A stretch of 54,757 nt of DNA from Chitinophagaceae bacterium (GTDB lineage: Bacteria > Bacteroidota > Bacteroidia > Chitinophagales > Chitinophagaceae): contig CANFLL010000016.1 in the NCBI GenBank assembly GCA_947447825.1, forward strand, positions 1 through 54,757, in the 5' to 3' direction. Below are positions 41,852 to 49,864 of the stretch, piece after piece; within the stretch, counting starts at the first letter, position 1, and the number at the start of each line of letters is the position of its first letter. The position numbers were made by a program, and so were the translations under genes. The notes under the pieces are model-generated. The model did no database searches. It was not told the DNA's origin and saw only the letters and a list, made by a program, of their open reading frames with translations.

Positions 41852-41964
41852 TCAAGTTAAATACATCTGAAGAAAAGGAATAGTTTCTTTTTTAATCCCC
41901 AATTGATTAATGAAGCCATAAAATGCTTTAGTTTGTAATTATACAGGCTATAAATTATAAATAA

Positions 41965-42591
41965 ATGAAAATTCTTCTAGTAGATGATCATGCTATGATT
42001 AGACAAGGTTTGGTCTTATTATTAAGACAAACCTACCCTTCTGCTGAAATAGTTGAGAAAAACGATGCGGTTGGTTTAAGAGACTCTCTGTCTGATACAA
42101 CGTTTGATATTGTTATTACTGATTTGTTTATGCCAGGGCCTCCAGTTATAGAAGTGATAAAACAAGTGAGGGATTCGGGGAATAAGATACCAATTATTAT
42201 TTTAAGTATGTCTCTTCCTGAACGTAACGCAGTTAGGGTAATTAGGGCAGGTGCAAATGGTTATTTAAGCAAGGATACTGTTCCGGAAGAGTTGATAAAA
42301 GCAATGCAATTTGTGTTGCAAGGTCGTAAATATATCACGCCCGAAATTGCTTCTCTTCTAGCTGATGCTTATTTGGATGATACAGAGAAAAAACCGCACG
42401 AAACACTTTCAGACAGAGAGTTCGAAGTGTTTCAGATGCTTGCACAAGGTAAAACGGTTACACAGATTGCAGAAACTTTAAAAGTTAGTATCAATACAAT
42501 TAGCACCTATAAATCAAGGATTTTAGATAAAATGAACTTTCAAGGCTTTGCAGATATTATTAAATATGCACATGCTAATAACTTGGTATAA
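41965..42591 (+). CDS. NarL/LuxR-type response regulator (2 of a tandem pair)
   Basis: 208 residues, same length and layout as the preceding gene: D7/D8, D53 in I-V-I-T-D-L-F-M-P, K in Y-L-S-K-D, and a LuxR HTH with L-S-D-R-E-F-E-V-F-Q-M-L and S-I-N-T-I-S-T-Y-K-S. The recognition helix differs (T-I-S-T-Y-K against T-V-R-S-H-K), so the two likely bind different sites. Divergence is substantial, indicating an old duplication. A strong bidirectional terminator follows. Confidence 0.95.
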   Translation: MKILLVDDHAMIRQGLVLLLRQTYPSAEIVEKNDAVGLRDSLSDTTFDIVITDLFMPGPPVIEVIKQVRDSGNKIPIIILSMSLPERNAVRVIRAGANGYLSKDTVPEELIKAMQFVLQGRKYITPEIASLLADAYLDDTEKKPHETLSDREFEVFQMLAQGKTVTQIAETLKVSINTISTYKSRILDKMNFQGFADIIKYAHANNLV

Positions 42592-42701
42592 ATAGATTAA
42601 TTATATGTATCAAGCCAAATAGAGCTTGCATTATATTGCAAGTTGCTTAACTTTTTGGAGGAACATTACATTGTATGAAAACAAATTAATTCTTAGTTAA
42701 T

Positions 42702-42737
42702 AAAAAAAGCCACTTTCAAATGAAAGTGGCTTTTTTT
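42702..42737. terminator. Bidirectional intrinsic terminator
   Basis: 17-bp perfect stem (42702-42718 with 42721-42737), A-tract on the left and T-tract on the right, with GC core AGCCACTTTCA. It serves both the response regulator gene from the left and rplI from the right. Confidence 0.92.
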
Positions 42738-42758
42738 ATTAGCATTTTAAAAGATTGA

Positions 42759-43205
42759 TTATTCAGCAACCACTTCAAAATCTACTTCAGTAACGTGACC
42801 GCCACCAAAATCGATAGAAGCTTTATGAGAACCTATTTCTTTTACTTCAGTAATGATAGTGATTCTTTTGCGATCAACTTCATATCCTTTTTGATCACGG
42901 ATAGCTCTTGCAATCTGCAAAGAAGTAACGCTACCAAATATTTTACCAGTTGTACCCACTTTAGCACCAATGCTAAGTGGAGAAGAAGTAATTGTAGCAA
43001 TAACACTTTTGATTTCAGCAAGCATAGCTGCTTCTTTCTTAGCTTTTACTTTTAAAGACTCTTCTAGCTTCTTCAAGTTTGAAGGTGTTCCTTCAATCGC
43101 AAACTTTTGAGGAATTAAATAGTTACGTGCGTAGCCATTTTTAACGGTTACTAGTTCGTTTTTACCGCCTAAATTATCTACATCTTGTATTAATATAACT
43201 TGCAT
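42759..43205 (-). CDS. rplI: 50S ribosomal protein L9
   Basis: 148 residues. The L9 N-domain is typical: MQVILIQDVDNLGGKNELV, V-K-N-G-Y-A-R-N-Y-L-I-P, then the long connecting helix (about 40-75) and the C-terminal rRNA-binding domain. It is last in the operon rpsF-rpsR-rplI. The 90-bp gap to rpsR is larger than the 2-bp gap between rpsR and rpsF and carries a short heptad block. Confidence 0.97.
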   Translation of the reverse strand: MQVILIQDVDNLGGKNELVTVKNGYARNYLIPQKFAIEGTPSNLKKLEESLKVKAKKEAAMLAEIKSVIATITSSPLSIGAKVGTTGKIFGSVTSLQIARAIRDQKGYEVDRKRITIITEVKEIGSHKASIDFGGGHVTEVDFEVVAE

Positions 43206-43213
43206 AATTTTTT

Positions 43214-43234
43214 GTTGTTAGTTCCCAGAACCCA
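43214..43234. repeat. Short heptad block inside the ribosomal operon
   Basis: GTTGTTA, GTTCCCA, GAACCCA, directly upstream of rplI. A following AGCTTTTAAAAAGCT palindrome forms a separate small hairpin. Only three units, so chance is possible. Confidence 0.45.
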
Positions 43235-43295
43235 GCTTTTAAAAAGCTGTCTCTCAAGTTTGTTTGCTGAGATTAGGGAGGGTTACTAAAATTGT

Positions 43296-43562
43296 TTATT
43301 TCATTAAATCTGTTACGTAAGGTAACAAAGCCATTTGTCTAGCTCTTTTCACAGCATCACCAACTTTACGTTGATATTTTAAAGAGTTACCACTCAAGCG
43401 ACGAGGTAATAATTTGCCTTGTTCGTTAAGGAATTTCTTCAAAAAATCTATGTCTTTGTAATCGACATATTTGATACCGTATTTTTTAAAGCGACAGAAT
43501 TTTTTCTTTTGCTTTTCTTGTTTTACCGCTGTAAGGTATTTGATATCACTACTCTTTGCCAT
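43296..43562 (-). CDS. rpsR: 30S ribosomal protein S18
   Basis: 88 residues with the S18 core [31 protein letters not shown] and [10 protein letters not shown]. It binds S6 in the small-subunit platform. It starts 2 bp after the rpsF stop, which fits coupled translation of the two partners. Confidence 0.97.
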   Translation of the reverse strand: MAKSSDIKYLTAVKQEKQKKKFCRFKKYGIKYVDYKDIDFLKKFLNEQGKLLPRRLSGNSLKYQRKVGDAVKRARQMALLPYVTDLMK

Positions 43563-43564
43563 AA

Positions 43565-43918
43565 TTATACGATTTCTTTGTCAAGTTTCTTAAATCCGCC
43601 ATTTCTCTTTACGTAGTTATACTCAACGGCGTTTTTGTCGAGTTTCGTAATCATGTGACGCATAATTTGTTCGTCACGTAGTATTTGTACTTTCAATTTT
43701 TCATTGAAATCGCTGGGAGCGATGTACTCAACTACCCAATAAATACCTGTTGTTTTCTTTTCAATTGGGTAAGCTAAGGACTTTAGACCCCAAGGATTAC
43801 TGTGCACAATCGAACCGCCTGCTTCTGCTACTAGGTCGGAATACTTTTTCTGAGAAGCCTTAAACTCTTCCTCAGAAAGGATTGGTGTAAAAATCACCAT
43901 CAATTCGTAACTGTTCAT
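43565..43918 (-). CDS. rpsF: 30S ribosomal protein S6
   Basis: 117 residues: [16 protein letters not shown], the [18 protein letters not shown] segment and [14 protein letters not shown] near the end are characteristic. First gene of the S6-S18-L9 operon. Its roughly 85-nt leader may contain an S6:S18-responsive RNA element (see findings). Confidence 0.97.
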   Translation of the reverse strand: MNSYELMVIFTPILSEEEFKASQKKYSDLVAEAGGSIVHSNPWGLKSLAYPIEKKTTGIYWVVEYIAPSDFNEKLKVQILRDEQIMRHMITKLDKNAVEYNYVKRNGGFKKLDKEIV

Positions 43919-44007
43919 TAACTGAATTTAAAATTATAAAATGGGTTTATCCCAACGGACATTCCAATGCTATTTGGAAAGAATCTGCCAAGACAGATTT
44001 GGGGCGG

Positions 44008-44015
44008 CAAAAGTA
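44008..44015 (-). promoter_or_regulatory. -7 promoter box of the rpsF operon
   Basis: On the minus strand TACTTTTG matches TAnnTTTG. It predicts a start near 44001 and a leader of about 83 nt ahead of rpsF. No clear -33 box. Confidence 0.55.
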
Positions 44016-44139
44016 GGGTATTTTTTTACTAGATAAAATATTTTCTTTTCTTCCCTTTCTTAAACGATATTTTGATTGTTTATGACTTCCAATAATAGAT
44101 TACAAGCTCTTATATTCGCATTCTTTCAAAAATTAGTTA

Positions 44140-44541
44140 ATGAGATATCTATTTATTTTAGTTTCTATTCTTTTAATGTCATGCAATAACATGAATCAAG
44201 AATATAAAAATGCAGATAATGCCTTGGATGCTGGGCGAGAATTTATTGATGCTTGTTTGAAAGGTGATTTTGTTAAAGCATCTTTTTACATGATCCCTGA
44301 TGAAACAAATGCAGAAGATTTAAAAAAGATTGAGCATCAATATCGTGAAAAAGATCGTGATGGAAGACGACAATATCGAGAAGCGAGTATTAATATTGCC
44401 GAGGTAGCTAACCCTACAGAATCAATAACCATTATAAACTACAGTAACTCTTATGATAAAGTTGCCCATAAAATTAAAGTCATTCAAAAGGACAATAAAT
44501 GGTTAGTAGACTTTAAATATACCTTTGACCCAAATTTATAA
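44140..44541 (+). CDS. Small lipoprotein (DUF4878-like)
   Basis: 133 residues with a lipoprotein signal (L-V-S-I-L-L-M-S-C-N, lipobox cysteine C15). The mature part resembles NTF2-like DUF4878-type lipoproteins: a helix A-G-R-E-F-I-D-A-C-L-K-G-D-F-x-K-A, then strands ending D-N-K-W-L-V-D-F-K-Y. Probably anchored in the membrane facing the periplasm. Function unknown. It is divergent from the rpsF operon and upstream of ppa on the same strand. Confidence 0.78.
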   Translation: MRYLFILVSILLMSCNNMNQEYKNADNALDAGREFIDACLKGDFVKASFYMIPDETNAEDLKKIEHQYREKDRDGRRQYREASINIAEVANPTESITIINYSNSYDKVAHKIKVIQKDNKWLVDFKYTFDPNL

Positions 44542-44614
44542 TTGCCCATATCGAATTATTGTTGTTTATTGCAATCGTTTTCGTTATAACATTTTTCATA
44601 ACTAAGTATAATAT

Positions 44615-45163
44615 ATGATTACTACAAATGTTCTCCACCCTTGGCACAGTGTTAACCCTGGTGAAAATGCGCCTAGAATTGTTACTGCGATTATCGAAAT
44701 CCCAGAAGGAAGCCGATGTAAATATGAAATAGATAAGGCTACTGGTCTTCTAAAGTTGGATAGAATTATTTATTCTTCATTTCACTATCCAATCAACTAT
44801 GGCTTTATACCTCAAACTTATGGTGGCGATAAAGATCCGCTAGATATTTTAGTAATTACTTCTCTACCGGTTGTACCGCTAACAATGATGGATGCAAAAG
44901 TGATTGGTGTAATGCAAATGATTGATCAAGGTGAGGCTGATGATAAAATCATTGCAGTTGCTGCTACAGATCCTACTGTTAATCACTATAATAATATTGA
45001 AGAATTGCAACCACACTTCTTTGATGAGTTAAGACACTTCTTTGAAGAGTACAAAAAACTAGAAAAGAAAGCAGTAAAAGTGGAAGAATTTGGTGATAAA
45101 ACAAAGGCAATTGCCATAGTGCAAGAAGCGATTGCTTACTACAAAGAAAACTTTCCCAGATAA
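44615..45163 (+). CDS. ppa: Inorganic pyrophosphatase
   Basis: 182 residues of the soluble family I pyrophosphatase. Metal and substrate residues are visible: E-I-P-E-G-S-R-C-K-Y-E, F-H-Y-P-I-N-Y-G-F-I-P-Q-T, then D-K-D-P-L-D-I-L-V (catalytic aspartates) and D-Q-G-E-A-D-D-K-I. It removes pyrophosphate from biosynthesis. Followed 5 bp later by a TauE-like gene, so the two are likely co-transcribed. Confidence 0.96.
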   Translation: MITTNVLHPWHSVNPGENAPRIVTAIIEIPEGSRCKYEIDKATGLLKLDRIIYSSFHYPINYGFIPQTYGGDKDPLDILVITSLPVVPLTMMDAKVIGVMQMIDQGEADDKIIAVAATDPTVNHYNNIEELQPHFFDELRHFFEEYKKLEKKAVKVEEFGDKTKAIAIVQEAIAYYKENFPR

Positions 45164-45168
45164 TTACA

Positions 45169-45594
45169 ATGTTGAAGATGTCCATTGCTACTATAATAAT
45201 ACTTGTTGTAATTGGGGTTGCTGCTGGCATTCTTAGTGGACTAGTTGGAGTGGGTGGTGGACTAATCATTGTGCCTTCATTAGTTTATTTCTTGGCTTTT
45301 TCTCAAAAAGAAGCTCAAGGTACTTCTTTAGGCATACTGCTGCTTCCTGTTGGAATATTAGCTGTTATGCAATATTATCAAAAGGGGTTCATTGATATTA
45401 AGGTTGTTTTGATTGTTTCAACAGGTTTTTTAATAGGAGGTTGGTTTGGAAGCAAAATGGCAGTATCACTGCCCGTAGCAACAATTAAAAAGATATTTGC
45501 TATTTTCATGTTAATTACGGCAGTTAAAATGTTATTAATAGATAAGCCTTCTCCAAAAGAAATAACAGAAAAGCAAAATATAGAAAAAAAATAA
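45169..45594 (+). CDS. TauE/SafE-like permease, half-size
   Basis: 141 residues with four transmembrane segments. The TSUP repeat is seen once: I-L-S-G-L-V-G-V-G-G-G-L-I-I-V-P and Q-G-T-S-L-G-I-L-L-L-P, then G-G-W-F-G-S-K-M-A. Full TauE/SafE proteins have two such repeats in 240-260 residues, so this one would need to dimerise. Half-size members exist in Bacteroidota, and there is no frameshift remnant after the stop. Substrates of the family are small organic or sulfur anions. Confidence 0.85.
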   Translation: MLKMSIATIIILVVIGVAAGILSGLVGVGGGLIIVPSLVYFLAFSQKEAQGTSLGILLLPVGILAVMQYYQKGFIDIKVVLIVSTGFLIGGWFGSKMAVSLPVATIKKIFAIFMLITAVKMLLIDKPSPKEITEKQNIEKK

Positions 45595-45613
45595 GTAAAA
45601 GAAAATAAGTAAA

Positions 45614-45648
45614 CCATTTGGTACAAATGGGTCGTACTATTACATTTG
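45614..45648 (+). promoter_or_regulatory. Consensus Bacteroidota promoter with a palindrome over -33
   Basis: TTTG (45617-45620), 20 bp, then TACATTTG (45641-45648): both boxes match the Bacteroidota consensus TTTG / TAnnTTTG at proper spacing. CCATTTG-GTA-CAAATGG (45614-45630) is a perfect 7-bp dyad overlapping the -33 box and could be an operator. Confidence 0.75.
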
Positions 45649-45662
45649 CAAAAAAATAAACA

Positions 45663-45815
45663 ATGGAAGCAAAAAAATCTACTGGAATTTATTGGTTGTA
45701 TTTCACAATTTGGTTGGGTATATTAATTACTCTAATGTTTGTATATCGTGAATTCTTTTGGTTGGCACTTCCCGGCGTAATTACTTCTTTCGTAAAAGGA
45801 ATGGATATAATCTAA
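45663..45815 (+). CDS. Small membrane protein, 50 residues
   Basis: An ATG at 45663 opens 50 codons ending in TAA at 45813. The product starts MEAKKSTGIYWLYFTIWLGI and has one clear membrane segment (about 9-28) and a second hydrophobic stretch (about 31-43) rich in W and F. It starts 15 bp after a consensus promoter and is closed by a strong terminator 26 bp past its stop, so a single, self-contained unit is evident even though the protein is not recognised. Expression is likely; function unknown. Confidence 0.75.
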   Translation: MEAKKSTGIYWLYFTIWLGILITLMFVYREFFWLALPGVITSFVKGMDII

Positions 45816-45840
45816 AAGCATTTAAAAGTATAACAACAAA

Positions 45841-45869
45841 AAAAGCAGACTATAATTTAGTCTGCTTTT
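45841..45869. terminator. Bidirectional intrinsic terminator
   Basis: 12-bp perfect stem (AAAAGCAGACTA at 45841-45852 with TAGTCTGCTTTT at 45858-45869), 5-nt loop, T-tract to the right and A-tract to the left. It separates the small membrane protein gene from the convergent glutathione peroxidase gene. Confidence 0.9.
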
Positions 45870-45894
45870 TTATTTTACTGCACTTTCAACCCTA

Positions 45895-46428
45895 TTATTT
45901 CAAATATTTTGCAATCTCTTCACTATCAGGTTCAGTATTACTTGGAAAATAAGCCAACAACTTCCCATTTTCATCTAGTATAAACTTATTGAAGTTCCAA
46001 CTTATGGTAGCATCCAGAACGCCATTCTCTGATTTGTTGGTTAGCCATTTATAGATTGGCGCAATATCATCCCCCTTCACACTAATCTTACTTGACAATG
46101 GAAAAGTAACTCCAAAACGGGCCTTACAGAAGGTAATTATTTCACTATCTGTACCTGGTTCTTGTGAACCAAAATTATTGGCCGGAAAACCAACTATAAC
46201 AAGCTTCTCCTTGTTCAATTTATATAGCTTTTCTAACCCTTCATATTGTCTGGTAAACCCGCATTTAGACGCTACATTAACTACCAATATTTTCTTTCCT
46301 TTAAATTTAGAAAAATCAATTGTTTCACCACTAATGCTTTTAACTTTAAACTGGTGTATCGACTTAATAGGAAGTGTTCTGAACGAAAAGATTGCTACAA
46401 AGGCAAGAATAAAAAGGAAATATCTCAT
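45895..46428 (-). CDS. Glutathione peroxidase-family thiol peroxidase
   Basis: 177 residues. An N-terminal hydrophobic segment (about 2-18) works as signal peptide or anchor, so the enzyme is probably exported. The GPx core shows N-V-A-S-K-C-G-F-T with the peroxidatic cysteine (not selenocysteine), G-F-P-A-N-N-F-G-S-Q-E-P-G and W-N-F-N-K-F-I, which provide the Q, W and N of the catalytic tetrad. Bacterial cysteine-type GPx usually take electrons from thioredoxin. The gene is single. Confidence 0.93.
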   Translation of the reverse strand: MRYFLFILAFVAIFSFRTLPIKSIHQFKVKSISGETIDFSKFKGKKILVVNVASKCGFTRQYEGLEKLYKLNKEKLVIVGFPANNFGSQEPGTDSEIITFCKARFGVTFPLSSKISVKGDDIAPIYKWLTNKSENGVLDATISWNFNKFILDENGKLLAYFPSNTEPDSEEIAKYLK

Positions 46429-46563
46429 GTGTTTATATTTTAATTAACTGTAACAAATGTATTTCTGCTTGGTTTAATAATGAAGCCTAAAATTATTAAA
46501 GAGTGTTCTAGTTATAAGAGTCGCTAATTAATAGTAGATTTAATTACTCCAATAGTTCAGAAA

Positions 46564-47136
46564 TTATTCAATAATGATGTTGTATTTATTAAGTAACCCC
46601 ACGATTCCATTTGCAGAAAATTTAGCCTTTTTGATACGGTTCAATTCTGGGTCGATAGAATAATTATAGGCAGTTCGCAAATCTGCTTTTTCAAGTATTG
46701 TGTTCACAAAAGCCGCAAGAAGTAAGTTGCAATTTTCTAATACTGCACTCGTAAGATCTGTTTCAGTAAAATCAACTTCATTCAAGCTAGAATTTCTGAA
46801 TGTTGTCTTTTTAAGATTTACCTTGTAAAACGAGGAAAGGTTTAAGTTGCAATCTTCAAAATAAGTGGTGAATAAAAACTGGTTACATTGTTCAAAATGT
46901 AAGCCTAGCATCTTACAATCTATAAATTTCACATCGTTAAAAACAGTATCTAGCAGTTTTGTCATACTCAAATTGCATCCTTGAAAAGTACACTCTGAAA
47001 AGTTAACGCTTGACAGATACGAATTAGAAAAGTTGCAGTTTATGAACTGACAGTTATCATAATCTGCAACTTGTAAGGCATCTTCACCAAAATCTATTTG
47101 CTCAAACACCTTATCTTCTATGTAGTTTCTTTCCAT
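46564..47136 (-). CDS. Pentapeptide repeat protein
   Basis: 190 residues made almost wholly of A(D/N)LXX-type repeats, for example C-N-F-S-N, S-Y-L-S-S, V-N-F-S-E, C-T-F-Q-G, C-N-L-S-M. This predicts a right-handed quadrilateral beta-helix, similar in size to Qnr/MfpA proteins (about 190-218 residues) that mimic DNA and protect gyrase. Whether it does that here is unknown. It starts 2 bp past the stop of the deoxynucleoside kinase gene, so the two are co-transcribed. Confidence 0.9.
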   Translation of the reverse strand: MERNYIEDKVFEQIDFGEDALQVADYDNCQFINCNFSNSYLSSVNFSECTFQGCNLSMTKLLDTVFNDVKFIDCKMLGLHFEQCNQFLFTTYFEDCNLNLSSFYKVNLKKTTFRNSSLNEVDFTETDLTSAVLENCNLLLAAFVNTILEKADLRTAYNYSIDPELNRIKKAKFSANGIVGLLNKYNIIIE

Positions 47137-47138
47137 CT

Positions 47139-47774
47139 TTAAAACAAGCCGAATAATTGGCTATCTACTTTTCTAATCACCTCTCCCAGATGTTCTTCGT
47201 TTTCTGCAAATTTGTTCTTATCACAATCAATAATAAGTATAGGACCTTCTTTATAATCTTCTATAAATTTATCATAATAAGCATTCAGCTTTTTCAGATA
47301 ATCTAAGCGAATGTTTTCTTCATACTCCCTACCTCTTTTTTGTATTTGATAAACCAAGGTAGGAACAGATGCTTTAAGATAGATTAATAAATCCGGCGGA
47401 TCAACCATTGATTTCAGTGTCTGAAAAAACTGAAAGTAATTATCATAATCCCTTTTGCTCATCAAGTTCATGTCATGAAGATTAGGGGCAAAAATGTTTG
47501 CATCTTCATAAATAGTTCTATCCTGAATAACCGTTTCTGTTCCTCTTCTAATTTCTAACAACTGTTTTAATCTACTATTTAAAAAATAGATTTGAAGATT
47601 AAAGCTCCAACGTGGCATATCATCATAAAAATCCATTAAATAAGGATTATGATCAACGTCTTCAAATTGTGGAATCCACTTATAATGCTTACTAAGCATT
47701 TCTGTAAGTGTTGTTTTGCCTGCGCCAATGTTGCCTGCTATAGCAATATGCTTAGGCTTTCTTATATCTGTCAT
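47139..47774 (-). CDS. Deoxynucleoside kinase
   Basis: 211 residues. P-loop G-N-I-G-A-G-K-T-T (14-22), the D-R-T-I-Y-E-D segment (about 85-91, with the E-R/D-R-S-like substrate motif), F-E-D-V-D-H-N-P-Y at the nucleoside pocket, and the lid-type arginines in Q-K-R-G-R-E-Y-E. Matches the dCK/dGK/dNK family of salvage kinases. The base preference cannot be read. It is the leading gene of a two-gene unit with a pentapeptide protein. Confidence 0.93.
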   Translation of the reverse strand: MTDIRKPKHIAIAGNIGAGKTTLTEMLSKHYKWIPQFEDVDHNPYLMDFYDDMPRWSFNLQIYFLNSRLKQLLEIRRGTETVIQDRTIYEDANIFAPNLHDMNLMSKRDYDNYFQFFQTLKSMVDPPDLLIYLKASVPTLVYQIQKRGREYEENIRLDYLKKLNAYYDKFIEDYKEGPILIIDCDKNKFAENEEHLGEVIRKVDSQLFGLF

Positions 47775-47860
47775 ACAGTTAATTGTGTAATTATAATAAG
47801 TATTATTAAAGAAAAATTAGGAGCAGGAGCTATTTTCCTGTTTAAAAAAAGCAAGCTTTA

Positions 47861-47882
47861 CAAAATTAAGTTTGCAAATGTA
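47861..47882 (-). promoter_or_regulatory. Candidate promoter boxes for the kinase gene
   Basis: On the minus strand TAATTTTG (47868-47861) and TACATTTG (47882-47875) both match TAnnTTTG, about 90-105 bp upstream of the kinase start. A plus-strand match (TAAGTTTG, 47867-47874) overlaps them, so specificity is modest. Confidence 0.4.
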
Positions 47883-47913
47883 AACTTGTCGAAGCAAAAC
47901 AATACAAATTTTA

Positions 47914-48924
47914 CTAATAATTCATTCCTATTGCTTGCCTAACTTCTTTCAAAGTAGCAGAGGCACTTTCTCTTGCCTTATCAGCCCCTTGCTTTATGAT
48001 TTTCGAAAGCAGTTCCTTATCATTCTGAATATCCACAGCCCTTTCTCTTATCGGAGAAATGAATTTAATCATATCTTCAGCCAACTGTTTCTTCATATCC
48101 CCGTATCTAATAATGCAGTTACCAGTACTACTTGCATTAAAGTCAGCTTTAAACTTTTCAAAAGCATCAGCAGAACTCACTAGCCCCATCAGGGTAAATA
48201 AATTTTCAATATAGTCAGGCATGATGCTATTCGGTGTTTCTGGACCACCATCAGTTTTAGCCTTCATAATTTTCTTTTTCAACAAATCATCAGTATCGGC
48301 AAGATATAAGGTATTTAGTTGATTCTCACTCTTGCTCATCTTTCCATTTCCATCAAGGCTAAGTATTTTCACTAGCTCACCACCATAATTGAAGGCATGA
48401 GGTTCTGGTAAAACATCGCCATATCTATGATTGAAGCGTTGGGCAAAATTGCGCGCCATCTCCAAGTGTTGTTCCTGATCTTTGCCCACAGGCACTTTTA
48501 CTGCTCTATGAATAAGTATGTCGGCAGCTTGCAAAACAGGATAAGTTAGTAAGCCTGCATTAATATTTTCTGGTTGCAAGCGTACTTTATCCTTGAAAGT
48601 GGTCGTTTTTTCGAGCTCACCTTTATAGGCAAGCATATTAAGATAAAGATATAATTCTGCAATTTCAGGAACATCACTTTGCACATATAACGACACTTTT
48701 TCAGGATCAAGACCACATGCAACGTTTTCAGCGATTACTCTATGTACTGCAATTTTAAGTTCCCTAGTGTCTGGATGGGTGGTTAGGCTGTGCCAATTAG
48801 CAACAAAAAAGTAACAATTATACTCGTCTTGCATTCTGACATAGTTACGCATTGCGCCAAAATAATTTCCCAAATGTAAAAAACCAGTGGGACGAATTCC
48901 ACTTAAAACAACCTCTTTTGCCAT
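47914..48924 (-). CDS. trpS: Tryptophanyl-tRNA synthetase
   Basis: 336 residues, class I synthetase. ATP-binding motif in F-L-H-L-G-N (15-20, HIGH-like) and K-M-S-K-S (195-199). The tryptophan pocket region Y-P-V-L-Q-A-A-D-I-L and V-G-K-D-Q-E-Q-H appears as expected. It charges tRNA-Trp. A 41-bp repeat array lies upstream, 166 bp from the start. No T-box or trp leader was recognised. Confidence 0.97.
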   Translation of the reverse strand: MAKEVVLSGIRPTGFLHLGNYFGAMRNYVRMQDEYNCYFFVANWHSLTTHPDTRELKIAVHRVIAENVACGLDPEKVSLYVQSDVPEIAELYLYLNMLAYKGELEKTTTFKDKVRLQPENINAGLLTYPVLQAADILIHRAVKVPVGKDQEQHLEMARNFAQRFNHRYGDVLPEPHAFNYGGELVKILSLDGNGKMSKSENQLNTLYLADTDDLLKKKIMKAKTDGGPETPNSIMPDYIENLFTLMGLVSSADAFEKFKADFNASSTGNCIIRYGDMKKQLAEDMIKFISPIRERAVDIQNDKELLSKIIKQGADKARESASATLKEVRQAIGMNY

Positions 48925-49089
48925 AAGGTTGCGAAGATAATGATTAGCGTATGGTAAGCCAACAATAAGGTTTTGAAAGTAGATAGTTTAGGTAAGTTAA
49001 AGGTAAATAAATAAGCCTAATGCAGGCTAGAATAAAGTTTGGTAAAAGGGATAGTTTTTTTAATAACTAGATAGCTTATAATGAAAATG

Positions 49090-49582
49090 GAGGCATTCGT
49101 AAATGAAGTATGAACTAAACAATACTGCTTGGATCATCCTTCATTTAAGAACACACTAAACCATATTACTGGAAACATATTTTGATTAAGAATACTCCAA
49201 GTGATATTACTGGAAGCATATTATTTTGGGGAATACTCCAAGTGATAATACTGGAAGCATATTATTCTGGAGAATGCTCCAAGTAGTGTTACTGGGAGCA
49301 TGTTATCCTGGGGAATGCTCCAAGTGATATTACTGGGAGCATGTTTAAAATAAACATTCAACAAACAGCATTACTGAAAGCATGCTTAAAATAATTATCC
49401 TTCAGGTAAAGTAACTGGAAGGATATTTATCTTGAATATACATCAAAGAGAGTTACTGGAAGGATGTTTCAAAATAAGATGCTCCCAGTGACGTTACTGA
49501 AGCCCTATTTAGTTTAGTAATACATCAAGTAGTGTTACATGAAGCATGTTGAAACAGAACATTCACCCAATGACAGTAATTG
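49090..49582. repeat. 41-bp tandem array, 12 units, each with internal dyad
   Basis: Twelve consecutive units of 41 bp (one of 42) from 49090 to 49582. In the best ones ACTGGGAGCAT and ATGCTCCAAGT lie 13 bp apart and can pair, so each unit can form a hairpin across the unit border. The central units (49172-49335) are most alike; the ends have diverged. Period and content do not fit CRISPR: there are no separate conserved repeats and unique spacers and no cas genes. Confidence 0.88.
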
Positions 49583-49864
49583 ATTTATATTTAAACGAAT
49601 GATAAACAAATTAGCATACATCGATATGAAACCCATTTAGCCATCTATCGAAAAAAATGATTGGGGGGCACATTGTGTAGCATAAGGAGATTGATTGTAC
49701 TAAGTAATAAGAATACTAAGATTTTCGCCAAGAAAGCCAAATATTTGGGTTATTAGTTATAAATCGTTCCTAAAGTATGCGCCATTTCCTAGTGAACTTT
49801 GTGATTACCATTGTGACCTTTACAATAAAGATCCGGAGTACTTATTAATAACTGGCGGCTTTTA
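49583..49864. other. Gene-free stretch
   Basis: About 280 bp beyond the lipoprotein gene's stop. No gene, terminator or array seen. Confidence 0.4.

Noticed and set aside
45169-45594. TauE-like gene as a frameshifted pseudogene
   Set aside because: No second TSUP repeat is found after the stop, and half-size members are known, so it is called intact.
49090-49582. CRISPR array
   Set aside because: The 41-bp units vary over their whole length, there is no constant repeat with unique spacers, and no cas gene lies nearby.
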